55,087 nucleotides of DNA from Microbispora sp. ZYX-F-249 (GCF_039649665.1 NZ_JBDJAW010000048.1:1-55087); one strand, 5' to 3'; shown: positions 40,818 to 49,286, counted from the stretch's first letter. Notes: generated by a model from the sequence alone, not told the origin. Made by a program: numbers and translations.

Positions 40818-41645
40818 GTGGAGCTGGCCGAGATCCGTAGATATCCGGTGAAGTCGGTTTCCGGGTGGATCGTTGACTCGGCGGTCGTGGAGCCGTGGGG
40901 GCTGGCGGGGGATCGCCGCTGGGCCGTGGTGGACGAGTCGGGCGACCTGCACTGGGTCGGGGAGAACCCGCGGCTGCTGTCCGTCGTGGCCACCCCCACC
41001 GCCGAGGGCGGCCTGCTGCTCGAGGCCCCCGGCCTGCCGCGGCTGACGGTCCCGCCAGCCGCCGGTGAGCACGTCCCCGTCCGCTTCGTGGAACTGGACA
41101 CGGCGGTCCTGGCTCATCCCGAGGCCCACGCCTGGTTCAGCCGCCTACTGGGGAAACCCGCCCGGCTCGTCTGGCTCGACGACCCCCGCCGCTGCTCCGT
41201 CCCCGCCTCCCACGGCGGCCTTCCCGGCGACGTCGTCAGCTTCGCCGGGGACGCCCCCTTCCTGCTCACCTCCCGTTCCTCCCTGCGCCGGCTCGACGAC
41301 TGGATCACCGAGGGCGCCCTCGAACGTCAGGAGGAGATCCCCGCCCCCCTCGACATGGCCCGCTTCCGCCCCAGCCTCGTCGTGGACGGCTTTCCTCCGT
41401 ACGTCGAGGACACCTGGCGCGAGATCCGCATCGGCGCCCTCCGCTTCCGCATGTCCGAACTGTGCGACCGCTGCGCCGTGCCCACCTACGACCCCATCAC
41501 CCTGGAAAGGGGCAAGGAACCCCTTCGCGCCCTGGCCCGCCACCGCCGCTGGGACGGCAGGACCTGGTTCGGTGTCCGCTTCATCCCCCGCGACTACGGC
41601 GAAATCCGAGTCGGCGACCCCGTGACCGTCCTCGCGACCGCCTGA
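40818..41645 (+). CDS. MOSC-domain molybdenum-cofactor protein (YcbX/mARC-like)
   Basis: 275 residues. The N-terminal MOSC-N beta barrel begins I-R-R-Y-P-V-K-S-V-S-G; the C-terminal MOSC domain carries the conserved Cys motif C-D-R-C-A-V-P-T-Y-D-P, with the Cys that would bind molybdenum. Relatives reduce N-hydroxylated compounds using electrons from a separate or fused ferredoxin; no ferredoxin domain is fused here. GTG 40818; TACGCT lies six bases upstream, suggesting a leaderless mRNA. Confidence 0.87.
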   Translation: MELAEIRRYPVKSVSGWIVDSAVVEPWGLAGDRRWAVVDESGDLHWVGENPRLLSVVATPTAEGGLLLEAPGLPRLTVPPAAGEHVPVRFVELDTAVLAHPEAHAWFSRLLGKPARLVWLDDPRRCSVPASHGGLPGDVVSFAGDAPFLLTSRSSLRRLDDWITEGALERQEEIPAPLDMARFRPSLVVDGFPPYVEDTWREIRIGALRFRMSELCDRCAVPTYDPITLERGKEPLRALARHRRWDGRTWFGVRFIPRDYGEIRVGDPVTVLATA

Positions 41646-41785
41646 GCCGGCGGACCGGACCTCGAGAAGACCGCGCGGAAGCGATCGGTATCGCGGCTGC
41701 GCACCGGCACGGGCACCGCCGGTCGGCCCGGGCGCTGGGACGGGCGCCGCTGCCGTGCCGGCGGCAGGTGCGCCTCCGCCCGTGG

Positions 41786-42376
41786 TCAGCCCTCGCCGGC
41801 CTCCCGCGCCGTGTGCTCCAGACGGTCGCGGTAGCTCTCCCACCACGCCTGATCGCCGGGGGGAAGGTTGAGGTTCCCGTCCCGCACGCCGGCCGCTCCG
41901 TCGATGAGTTCCCTGACGATGTCGGCGTGACCGACGTGCCGGTTGGTCTCCGCGATCACGTGCACCAGGAGCTGGTGCAGCGTCGCCGTGCTCCGTTCGT
42001 CCGGCCACCACGGCACATGACCGGTCGCGTCGAGCGCCAGCGTGGCGATGGTGGTGTCGGAGTGCTGCCACACCCGGCGGTACAGCCCGACGATGTGGTC
42101 GCGCGACTCGTCCGCGGTCGCCCACATGTCCGCGTTGTCTTCGGCGTCGTCCTCCATCCATTCCAGCGGCTCGCCGAACGGCCGCCCGAACGTGTCGCCG
42201 AAGTAGCCCACCTCCACCCCCGCGAGGTGCTTGACGAGCCCCAGCAGGTTGGTGCCGGTCGGGGTCAGCGGGCGGCGGATCTGATACTCGGAGAGCCCGT
42301 CGAGCTTCCACAACAGGGCGTCTCGGGCGGTCTGCAGATAGCGGTGGAGGTCCGTCTTCGGTTCCGGTGTGACCAT
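41786..42376 (-). CDS. DinB-family protein (DUF664)
   Basis: 196 residues forming the DinB/MST four-helix bundle: L-V-K-H-L-A-G-V-E near residue 50 and H-V-I-A-E-T-N-R-H-V-G-H-A-D near 145 provide the three His metal ligands. Some members use mycothiol or bacillithiol as cofactor. ATG 42376. The 140 bases after the MOSC gene hold no further gene. Confidence 0.88.
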   Translation of the reverse strand: MVTPEPKTDLHRYLQTARDALLWKLDGLSEYQIRRPLTPTGTNLLGLVKHLAGVEVGYFGDTFGRPFGEPLEWMEDDAEDNADMWATADESRDHIVGLYRRVWQHSDTTIATLALDATGHVPWWPDERSTATLHQLLVHVIAETNRHVGHADIVRELIDGAAGVRDGNLNLPPGDQAWWESYRDRLEHTAREAGEG

Positions 42377-42484
42377 GCCGGGGAGTCTGTCAGCCGGCGC
42401 CGGCGGCCCGCACCGGCTTTTCTCCCCGGGCGGTGCCGTACGGTCCGCGGGCGAGCCGCCGGTCGGCCCTCCCATACGGAGGAT

Positions 42485-42512
42485 CCCCGTCCCGGCGGGG
42501 ACCGGGACGGGG
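42485..42512 (-). terminator. Terminator hairpin of the secreted-protein operon
   Basis: Perfect 11-bp stem, CCCCGTCCCGG (42485-42495) and CCGGGACGGGG (42502-42512) with a 6-base loop, 27 bases beyond the stop of the secreted-protein gene at 42539. Confidence 0.75.
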
Positions 42513-42538
42513 CGTGCTCGTCACGACGCGGCGGCAGC

Positions 42539-43069
42539 TCAGGTGATGGTCAGCGTCGTCACCCCCGTCGCTCCGGTCAGGCCGGTGGTGAGGCACATCA
42601 GCAGGTTCGGCTGGGGGAGGGCGATGATCTGCAGCGCGGACCGGCCGGTGAACGGACCCGAGGTGATGGTGCCGGTGAACGTGGTGACGATCTGCCCGGC
42701 CACGCCGGTGCTGCTGCCGGTGCCCTCGATGACGCTGGCCTCCCCGGTGTTCCAGGTGACGGTCCGTGTGGCCGTGAAGCCGTCGAGGAGGTCGTTGCAG
42801 CCGGCGAGGATGGTGAACCGCTCGTCGTACGCTCCGCTCGTCACGTCGCCTCCGCCCAGGCAGGAGGTGAACCGGCCGGCGGTGGTGATCTGGAAGTCGC
42901 GGGGCTGGAAGAGCACCCCGGGGTTGTAGGCGACGGACTCGCTCCCCTGGCACTGCACGAGCGCGAGCGGCCGGGCCCGAGCCGGGCCCGCGGTGGCGGG
43001 CGCCACCACGCCGAGGGCGGCCACGGCGGCAAGGGCGAGCGAGCGCGCCCGGGATCTCCAGTCGGTCAA
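42539..43069 (-). CDS. Small secreted protein of unknown function
   Basis: 176 residues. Signal peptide (about 1-33: basic start, hydrophobic A-L-A-A-V-A-A-L-G-V-V-A-P-A, cleavage near A-R-A). The mature part is Thr/Ser/Gly-rich with four cysteines (V-Q-C-Q-G, T-S-C-L, A-G-C-N-D, L-M-C-L), enough for two disulfides, and beta-strand-like alternation. TTG start at 43069 with AAGGAG upstream. Follows the larger secreted gene by 52 bases on the same strand. I do not recognise the family. Confidence 0.75.
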   Translation of the reverse strand: MTDWRSRARSLALAAVAALGVVAPATAGPARARPLALVQCQGSESVAYNPGVLFQPRDFQITTAGRFTSCLGGGDVTSGAYDERFTILAGCNDLLDGFTATRTVTWNTGEASVIEGTGSSTGVAGQIVTTFTGTITSGPFTGRSALQIIALPQPNLLMCLTTGLTGATGVTTLTIT

Positions 43070-43121
43070 GGCTGTCTCCTTGTGTCGCGCCGGCCGTCCA
43101 CGGCGGGCCCGGTCGGGGTGG

Positions 43122-44849
43122 TCAGGCGGACGGGCACGGCGTGCCGGGGACGGTCAGGGCGGCCCTGGCGTGGCTGACCACGATGTCCACTCCCGCCAGC
43201 GTCCGCACGTGGATGGCGTTGACCGAGACGCCGGCGCCCCCTGCGAGGGGCACCTGCTCGTTGATCACGACCTTCGCCACGAGCGGGAGGTTGATCGTCA
43301 GGTTGGGCTTGGGATCGGCGATCGACACGCCGCCGACCTTGAGGTTGGTGATGTGCACCGAGCCGTCGGCGTCGACCTGCCCGGTCCCGTCGTCCCGGGC
43401 CTTGGCCTTGGCGGTGATCTCCTCGGCGGTGACGAGGCCGCCGAGGAGGTTCACTCCCGCCGTCCTGGCGGAGGCGGACGCGGTGCGCAGGCCGTCGTCG
43501 CCGACCGTGCCGTCGGCCTTCGTGTCGATGGCGCCCAGCGAGCCGAGCCCGGGGAGCGTGGCCTGCAGGAGCGTGCCGTCGTCGGTGCCCGGGGCGTCGG
43601 TGCAGGTGACGTCGGAGGGAACCAGCGGCGCGACCGTCACCAGCGGGGCCGAGACCCGGCCGCCGTGCGCGTGCGCGTCGAAGACCAGGGCGGGCCGGGT
43701 GAAGGTGACCTCGGCGCAGCCCGGAGGGTCGATCCCGGTGCGGTCGGTGACGTCCGCGGCGCACGTGCGGTAGGTGCCGGTGTGGGCGGCCGAGACGGTG
43801 ACCGTCGCGGTGCAGGAGGCGGCCCCGGCGGGCAGGGTCCCGGTCACCGTGACCTGTCCCCCTCCCTGCGGCGCGGTCACGGTCGCGTCCGCGCAGTCGG
43901 TGGACGGCGCCCCGGCGACGGTGAGCCCGCTCGGCAGGCTGCCCGTGAACGACCAGCCCTTCTTCACGGCCAGTTCGCTGGTGTTGGTGATCGTGAACTT
44001 CAGCGCCGCGGTCTCGCCCACCCGGGCGGAATCGGGGCTGTAGGAGACGTCGAGCCGGGGCGTGACGTCCAGGATGCGTACGTTGTCGAACGCCGCGTCG
44101 TTGCCGATGCCGCTGGCCTGGAAGTTGACCAGTCTCAGCCGCAGCGCGCCCCCGTCGAACAGGACGGGCCCGTCACTGGTGTAGGTGCCGACGGCCACCG
44201 AGCCGATCGTGGTCCCCGGGTGGGCGCACGGCTCGATCGGGGTGGTGAACGCGGGCACGGCCGTCACGGCGTCCAGCAGGTAGAAACCCAGCTTGGCGTG
44301 GTTGGCGAAGCAGTTGGTCTCGGCGACGTCGACCGAGAAGGCCAGAAACCGCTTGGGGCCGAGGTCGATGGAGAAGTTCGACTCCAGCTGAGTCCTGCCC
44401 GATCCGGGGTCGTCCCCGGTGTAGGCCGTGACGGCGTGGTTGGTCGCGGGGTCCTCGCCCGCCCACTGGCCGAGTGCGCCGGCCATCTCCTTCACCGTCG
44501 CCCAGGCGTTGCCGCAACCGGAGTCCGCCGGTGCGACGGCCGGGTTCTGCTGGGAGGCGATCCAGCCGTTGCAGTGGGTCAGCCAGGCCGGGTCGGCGGT
44601 GTAGGTCTGGTGGACGGGTGCGGCTCCGGTGTAGTCGCTGACCAGGATGGGTGTGGCGCCCTGACCGTGCTCGAAGTCCTCGGCGAAGACGGTCTTCGGT
44701 GACGCGGGCACGCCCGGATCGCCGGGGTCGGCCGCGGCCGGACCCGGCTGGGCCGTCAGGGCCGCCGCCGACAGGACCAGCGCGCCGAGAGCGGCGAACG
44801 CCGTGTGCGACGGACCTGGCGCGTGGCCACGCGCATGAGAACGCCTCAT
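43122..44849 (-). CDS. Large secreted protein with DUF11-like and choice-of-anchor P-type domains
   Basis: 575 residues. Signal peptide (about 1-42, cleaved near A-A-A-D). A first region (about 50-245) holds E-D-F-E-H-G and carbohydrate-binding-like strands. A DUF11-like immunoglobulin fold (about 250-370) begins L-D-V-S-Y-S-P-D-S and contains F-T-I-T-N-T-S. The C-terminal part (about 380-575) resembles choice-of-anchor P proteins (F-D-A-H-A-H-G-G). No LPXTG or C-terminal membrane anchor is present, so it is probably released. ATG 44849 with GGGAGGAA upstream. The function is unknown; surface or extracellular adhesion is a guess. Confidence 0.75.
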   Translation of the reverse strand: MRRSHARGHAPGPSHTAFAALGALVLSAAALTAQPGPAAADPGDPGVPASPKTVFAEDFEHGQGATPILVSDYTGAAPVHQTYTADPAWLTHCNGWIASQQNPAVAPADSGCGNAWATVKEMAGALGQWAGEDPATNHAVTAYTGDDPGSGRTQLESNFSIDLGPKRFLAFSVDVAETNCFANHAKLGFYLLDAVTAVPAFTTPIEPCAHPGTTIGSVAVGTYTSDGPVLFDGGALRLRLVNFQASGIGNDAAFDNVRILDVTPRLDVSYSPDSARVGETAALKFTITNTSELAVKKGWSFTGSLPSGLTVAGAPSTDCADATVTAPQGGGQVTVTGTLPAGAASCTATVTVSAAHTGTYRTCAADVTDRTGIDPPGCAEVTFTRPALVFDAHAHGGRVSAPLVTVAPLVPSDVTCTDAPGTDDGTLLQATLPGLGSLGAIDTKADGTVGDDGLRTASASARTAGVNLLGGLVTAEEITAKAKARDDGTGQVDADGSVHITNLKVGGVSIADPKPNLTINLPLVAKVVINEQVPLAGGAGVSVNAIHVRTLAGVDIVVSHARAALTVPGTPCPSA

Positions 44850-45325
44850 GTGCGAGTTCCTCCCATTGGTTGACGATGGCGAAAGGCGTGAACGCCCCGA
44901 ACCGCTCCGGCCTTTGTATATGCAAAAAGAGCGACGTTTGGGCAATTAATTGGATCGCTCCTTAGCCAAAATGGCGCGCACTCCTCGGGCTGTCAATGAC
45001 CTTTCCGGTTTGCCTCGTTTGACGGCATATATCGGCATATCGTGGACGATGCCGCACCGGGGAGACATAAGGAGGACGAAGGGAAAACGGCGTCAGCGTC
45101 GCGTGGCGTCAAGGGGGGCGAAGGTGGGCGGACCGGCGTGTTCCGGTGGCAGGGCTCGGCCGGAATTCGGCGATCGGCATGTGCCGTCCGCCGCGCGATG
45201 TCGTTTCTGACAAAATTTCACGTTCGTCGACGGCGGGCAGGCGGGAGGGCATTCCGGGGTCCGGTCACGGCCGCTCACCAACGGGGTGCACGCGCATCCG
45301 GGCGGCATTCGCGCGCTCGGTGCGG
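44850..45325. other. AT-richer gene-free region
   Basis: No convincing gene. On the minus strand TATACA (44920-44915) with TTGCCC upstream may be the promoter of the secreted-protein operon. A short direct repeat GGCATAT occurs near 45021 and 45031. Base composition at 44920-45040 is well below the surrounding GC, which together with the scar at 45.74 kb hints at a disturbed locus. Confidence 0.4.
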
Positions 45326-45740
45326 TCAGGTCGCGGAAGCGCGGCCCGGCGGCAGGTGGGCGGTCATGATCAGGCTGCACGTGCCCGTGCCCGAACCGCG
45401 GTAGGCGTGCGGAGCGTCGCCGTCGAACGTGGCGGTCTGACCGGCTTCGAGGACGTGCTCGGTGCCGTCGACGACCAGGATCATGCGGCCGGAGACGACG
45501 CTGACGGTCTCCACGACTCCGGACTGGTGGGGATGACCGGGGTACTCCTCGTCCGGTTCCAGCCGCCAGCGCCACACCTCGACGGGGGCAGGGCCCGCGG
45601 TCGTCAGCACGAGCCGGGCCTCGCTGCCCCGTTCTCCGGTCCACAGCGGCGCGGCGGCCTCGGCCGAGACGACGCGGACGTGGCCGTCGGGCGGCCCCTG
45701 CATCAGGACGGACACCGAGATGCCGAGGGTGTCGGCCAGC
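45326..45740 (-). pseudogene. XRE-cupin regulator lacking its DNA-binding domain
   Basis: The reading frame from about 45740 encodes L-A-D-T-L-G-I-S-V-S-V-L-M, the exact end of an XRE helix-turn-helix domain, then a complete cupin barrel (V-S-G-R-M-I-L-V-V-D-G, D-A-P-H-A-Y). Upstream the frame continues antisense through the EamA remnant without any XRE similarity. The N-terminal 50-60 residues and promoter are missing. Confidence 0.8.
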
Positions 45741-45744
45741 CGGG

Positions 45745-46147
45745 GGTCGCGTCGGCCGCGGCGTTCGCCCTGCTCTACCGCACCCTGGCGATCGGCCCGA
45801 TGAACGTGCTGTCGCCCGTGACCGCGCTGGTGTCCGCCGCGCTGCCCGTCGGCGTGGGGCTGCTGCAGGGCGAGCACCTGCCCGCGGCGGGAGTGATGCG
45901 CCGCCGGCCGGGCTCCGAGCGGCCCGCGTACGCGATGTCGGCGGCCGCGGGCGTGCTGGACTCCGTGGCGAATCTGTTGTTCCTGCTCGCCGCCCGCGGC
46001 GGGGACCTCACGGTAGTCGCCGTGATCACCGCCCTCTACCCGGCCGGCACGGTCCTGCTCGCCCGCGCCGTGCTCGCCGAACGCATCCACCGCGGCCAGC
46101 TGATCGGTCTTGGGGCCGTCGCCGTCAGCCTGGTCGCCATGGCCTGA
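45745..46147 (+). pseudogene. C-terminal half of an EamA (DMT) transporter
   Basis: From about 45745 the plus strand encodes A-S-A-A-A-F-A-L-L-Y-R-T-L-A-I-G-P-M-N-V, then a full second EamA domain ending V-A-V-S-L-V-A-M-A. A normal EamA protein has about 290 residues in two such domains; here the first domain and the start are absent. The break coincides within a few bases with the break in the XRE-cupin gene on the other strand. Confidence 0.8.
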
Positions 46148-46168
46148 CAGCCCCCCCTGCGCCGGCGT

Positions 46169-46912
46169 TCACCACGCGACGGGGCCGAGGCGGTCGATGA
46201 AGATTCCGCTCGGCCCGTCGGCGCCGATCGTCGCGAGTTCGACGATCGAGTCGGTGCCCTCGGTGACCGTCAGCGCGCCGGTGTGGTTGTTCATGTCGGT
46301 GGCGGCGAAGGTGTGGTTGACGACCTCTCCGGGAGTGGCGACGTTGAACTTGATCTCGGGAAGCGCCTGGGCGTACCGAACGGTGATCATGTTCAGTGCC
46401 GCCTTCGACGAGCTGTAGGCGAGCTCGTGCATCGTGGAGACGGGCTGATCCGGATCGGTCACGACCGCGAAGGAGCCGCCGGCGCTGGACACCATCACCA
46501 CCCGCGGATTGTCCGCCGCCCGCAACAGGGGGAGGAACGCGTGCGTGACCCTGATCGGTCCGTACACGTTGGTGTCGTAGACGGAATGGATCTCGTCGGC
46601 CGTCGCGTCCGCGGGTGCGACACGCCTTCCCGGCGCCCCGGCGTTGTTGATCAGCACGTCCAGCCGTTCGGTGTGCTCCCGCACCAGCCGGACGGCGCCG
46701 GCCACCGACGCCTCCGAGGTCACGTCCAGCGGGACCATGACCACGTTCACGCCGGCGGCGGTCAGTCTGCCGGCGGCCGCCTCTCCCCGGCCTTCGTCGC
46801 GCGAGCCGAGGAAGACGGTCCAGCCCTTCTCCCCGAGCCGCCGGGCCGCCTCGAAACCGAGTCCCTTGTTGGCGCCGGTGATCAGTACCGACGTGTGTGC
46901 CTGGTTCGTCAT
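46169..46912 (-). CDS. Short-chain dehydrogenase/reductase (SDR)
   Basis: 247 residues. NAD(P) motif T-G-A-N-K-G-L-G-F-E (12-21), N-N-A-G, Ser in V-S-S-A-G-G, and catalytic Y-S-S-S-K. Classical SDR; substrate unknown. ATG 46912 with GAGG upstream. Divergent from the third ECF41 sigma gene and preceded by an ECF41-consensus promoter, so it is the likely sigma target. Converges with the EamA remnant. Confidence 0.9.
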   Translation of the reverse strand: MTNQAHTSVLITGANKGLGFEAARRLGEKGWTVFLGSRDEGRGEAAAGRLTAAGVNVVMVPLDVTSEASVAGAVRLVREHTERLDVLINNAGAPGRRVAPADATADEIHSVYDTNVYGPIRVTHAFLPLLRAADNPRVVMVSSAGGSFAVVTDPDQPVSTMHELAYSSSKAALNMITVRYAQALPEIKFNVATPGEVVNHTFAATDMNNHTGALTVTEGTDSIVELATIGADGPSGIFIDRLGPVAW

Positions 46913-46976
46913 CGGTCCTCACTTCTGGAGTTCGCCTGCCGCGTGGATCTTCACGCGGCCTCCTGACGAGCATGGA

Positions 46977-47003
46977 GACGCCGGCGATCCCATCCCTGTG
47001 ACA
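46977..47003 (-). promoter_or_regulatory. ECF41-type promoter of the SDR gene
   Basis: On the minus strand TGTCACA (47003-46997), exactly 16 bases, then CGTC (46980-46977), about 65 bases before the SDR start. This matches the ECF41 consensus as I recall it (TGTCACA, about 16 bases, CGTC). Confidence 0.7.
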
Positions 47004-47021
47004 GGGCGCGGATGTGAGGTG

Positions 47022-47048
47022 TGTCACCGTTCACGCACGTCACACGGC
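47022..47048 (+). promoter_or_regulatory. Near-consensus ECF41 promoter of the sigma gene
   Basis: TGTCACC (47022-47028), 16 bases, CGGC (47045-47048): one mismatch in each box relative to the divergent SDR promoter. It would give autoregulation of the sigma gene starting at 47108. Confidence 0.5.
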
Positions 47049-47107
47049 GGTGGGGACCGGCGTCTCATGTGTGGCGCAGTCGAGAGCGAACAGACAGGGA
47101 GACGGCA

Positions 47108-48046
47108 ATGAACGAGTGCGGCGAGACGGCGACGGCCACCGCCGGGATGCTCGCCGGTGGCGGCCGGATGGATCCCGCCACCGAGGCGTTCGTCGCCCAC
47201 CGCAACCTGCTGTTCACCGTCGTCTACGAGATGCTCGGCTCGGCCGCCGACGCCGAGGACGTCCTGCAGGAGACCTGGTTGAGGTGGGCGGGCGTCGCTC
47301 TGGACACAGTGGGCGATCAGCGTGCGTACCTGGTGCGAATCGCCACCCGGCAGGCGCTGACCCGGCTGCGTACGCTCGGCCGGCGTAAGGAGTCCTACGT
47401 CGGCCCATGGCTGCCCGAGCCGCTGCTGACCACACCCGACGTGGCCGAGGACGTCGAACTGGCCGACAGCGTCTCGATGGCGATGCTGCTGGTGCTGGAG
47501 ACGCTCGCCCCGACCGAGCGGGCCGTCTTCGTGCTGCGCGAGGTGTTCGACCTCGGGTACGACGAGATCGCCGACGCCGTCGGCAAGAGCCCGGCCGCGG
47601 TCCGTCAGATCGCCCACCGGGCACGTTCACACGTCGCCGCCCGGCGGCCGCGCGACGTCGTCTCCCCAGCCAGGACCCGCGACGCCATCGAGGCGTTCCA
47701 GCGCGCGGTCGAGACCGGAGACCTGCGGAGCCTGCTCGACATCCTCGCCCCCGACGTCGTCGCGTTGAGCGACGGCGGCGGGGTCAAGCGGGCCGTGCCG
47801 CGGCCCGTCGTGGGGACCGGAAAGGTGGCCCGTCTGCTGGCCGCCGGGCTGCACAAGTTCGGCGCCGAGGTGTCGGTCGAGCCGGTGCAGGTCAACGGCT
47901 GCCCGGGGCTCATCATGCGGATCGACGGGGAGATCGACGGCGTCGTGGCGATGCGTATCGAGGACGGCCTGGTCACAGAGCTGTACTTCGTACGCAATCC
48001 GGAGAAGCTGTCGCGTGTGGAGCGAGAGACCGCGCTGAGCCGCTGA
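47108..48046 (+). CDS. ECF41-type sigma factor (SigJ-like), third copy
   Basis: 312 residues: sigma-2 with Y-E-M-L-G-S and D-A-E-D-V-L-Q-E, linker W-L-P-E-P-L at 101-106, sigma-4 with L-G-Y-D-E-I-A-D-A-V-G-K-S, then SnoaL domain with S-D-G-G-G and terminal N-P-E-K-L (K-L kept, Asp to Glu). ATG 47108 follows AGGGAGA. Complete set of ECF41 features; likely drives its own gene and the divergent SDR. Confidence 0.93.
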   Translation: MNECGETATATAGMLAGGGRMDPATEAFVAHRNLLFTVVYEMLGSAADAEDVLQETWLRWAGVALDTVGDQRAYLVRIATRQALTRLRTLGRRKESYVGPWLPEPLLTTPDVAEDVELADSVSMAMLLVLETLAPTERAVFVLREVFDLGYDEIADAVGKSPAAVRQIAHRARSHVAARRPRDVVSPARTRDAIEAFQRAVETGDLRSLLDILAPDVVALSDGGGVKRAVPRPVVGTGKVARLLAAGLHKFGAEVSVEPVQVNGCPGLIMRIDGEIDGVVAMRIEDGLVTELYFVRNPEKLSRVERETALSR

Positions 48047-48070
48047 GCCGCTGAGGCCGTGACGACCTGC

Positions 48071-48106
48071 GACGCGCGGCGACGCGCGGCGACGCGCGGC
48101 GACGCC
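48071..48106. repeat. 10-bp tandem repeat between convergent genes
   Basis: GACGCGCGGC three times in perfect tandem plus GACGC, in the 63-base gap between the sigma and TetR gene ends. Non-coding; perhaps slippage product. Confidence 0.85.
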
Positions 48107-48109
48107 GGA

Positions 48110-48718
48110 TCAGGGGCGAGGGACGACACGGCTCGCGTCGGGCTCCGCGCGCTCGGGCGGCCAGTTGCGCAGGGCGACGTCGATCGTGTCGAGCATCCGG
48201 CTCCAGGACTCGTCCGCGGCGCGCGGATGATGGCGGAAGCCGCCTGCCGCCTCGAGACTCACGAACCCGTGGAAGACGCTGCCCAGCAGCCGGACCGCGT
48301 CGGTCTGGTCGGGCTCCGCCAGTGAGTAGCCGCGCAGGATCGCCCGCGTCATGTCGGAGTGCCGCCGGGCCGCGTCCGCCGCCTCGCTCTCCGGGTCGAG
48401 GTCCACCTGCATCGCCGCGTACCTGCCCGGATGCTCCCTGGCGTAGTCGCGGTAGGCGCCGGCGAAGGCGACCAGCGCGTCCCTGCCCGCCCGGCCGGCC
48501 AGCGCCGCCGCGGCCCGGTCGGCGAGCTCGGTCAGGGCCAGCGCGGCCACCCGGACCCGCAGCTCGTGGGCGTTCCTGATGTGGGAGTACAGACTGGCGT
48601 CCTTCACGCCGAACCTGCGCGCCAGCTCCGAGACCGTCAGGTTCTCCAGCCCCACCTCGTCGGCCAGTTCCGCCGCCGCCTCGGTCAGCCGCTCGAGCGT
48701 CACCCCGGCTCGTGCCAT
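48110..48718 (-). CDS. TetR-family regulator with WHG domain
   Basis: 202 residues. Helix-turn-helix at about 25-50 (T-V-S-E-L-A-R-R-F-G-V-K-D-A-S-L-Y-S-H-I). The C-terminal half F-H-G-F-V-S-L-E-A-A-G-G-F is the WHG-type TetR_C domain. ATG 48718 with an AAGAGAAGAG ribosome site. Divergent from the FBP gene, with a perfect palindrome between them. Confidence 0.9.
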   Translation of the reverse strand: MARAGVTLERLTEAAAELADEVGLENLTVSELARRFGVKDASLYSHIRNAHELRVRVAALALTELADRAAAALAGRAGRDALVAFAGAYRDYAREHPGRYAAMQVDLDPESEAADAARRHSDMTRAILRGYSLAEPDQTDAVRLLGSVFHGFVSLEAAGGFRHHPRAADESWSRMLDTIDVALRNWPPERAEPDASRVVPRP

Positions 48719-48734
48719 CCGCCACTCTTCTCTT

Positions 48735-48749
48735 CCTAGGAGTCCTAGG
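48735..48749. promoter_or_regulatory. TetR operator
   Basis: 15-bp palindrome CCTAGGA-G-TCCTAGG, 16 bases upstream of the TetR start and about 40 bases upstream of the putative -10 of the FBP gene. Confidence 0.75.
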
Positions 48750-48800
48750 CAGGAGCTTAATCGATTGCCCCTCAAAGCGTCAGTGGGTAGCTTCGATCCT

Positions 48801-49286
48801 ATGAAGCCAATCGCTGAGCGCGAGATCCGCGCCTCGTTCGTCAACTGCACCAAGGGCGAAGCCAAACGCCTCGCCGTACCGAGGGATCTGGACGCGCGGC
48901 CCTGGGACGACCTGGACTTCCTGGGCTGGCAGGACCCCGCCTCCCCGGGCCGCGCGTATCTGGTGGCCGAGCAGGGCGACCGGCTGGTCGGAGTGGCGCT
49001 GCGGCGGGCCACCGCCAATGCCGGCCACGTGCGGCGCAGCATGTGCTCGCTCTGCCTGACCACCCATACCGGGGACGGAGTGTCGCTGATGACCGCCCGA
49101 CGCGCCGGCGGCAGTGGCAACTCCGTGGGCGCTTACATCTGCACCGACCTGGCCTGCTCCCTGTATCTGCGTGGCAAGAAGGACGTCGGGCCCGGCGGGC
49201 GGATGCCCGAGTCGCTCACGCTGGAAGAGAAGATCAGCAGAACCGCGGGCAACGTGAGCGAGTTCCTCCAGAAGGTCACCCAGTGA
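48801..49286 (+). CDS. FBP-domain protein (EF-G-binding, FusB-like zinc finger)
   Basis: 161 residues. The C-terminal treble-clef zinc finger has M-C-S-L-C and I-C-T-D-L-A-C-S-L-Y, as in FusB/FusC proteins that bind elongation factor G and free it from the ribosome. The N-terminal half is shorter than in FusB. Actinobacterial FBP proteins are common and not proven to give fusidic acid resistance. ATG 48801 is seven bases after TAGCTT, so the mRNA is probably leaderless. Confidence 0.87.
   Translation: MKPIAEREIRASFVNCTKGEAKRLAVPRDLDARPWDDLDFLGWQDPASPGRAYLVAEQGDRLVGVALRRATANAGHVRRSMCSLCLTTHTGDGVSLMTARRAGGSGNSVGAYICTDLACSLYLRGKKDVGPGGRMPESLTLEEKISRTAGNVSEFLQKVTQ

Noticed and set aside
44950..45404. 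Small plus-strand frames in the AT-richer gap
   Set aside because: Lys/Arg/Gly-rich low-complexity translations, no ribosome site at the predicted starts, and the end overlaps the cupin coding sequence.
48060..48110. A CRISPR-like array
   Set aside because: The repeats are 10-bp and directly tandem without spacers; no cas genes are present.
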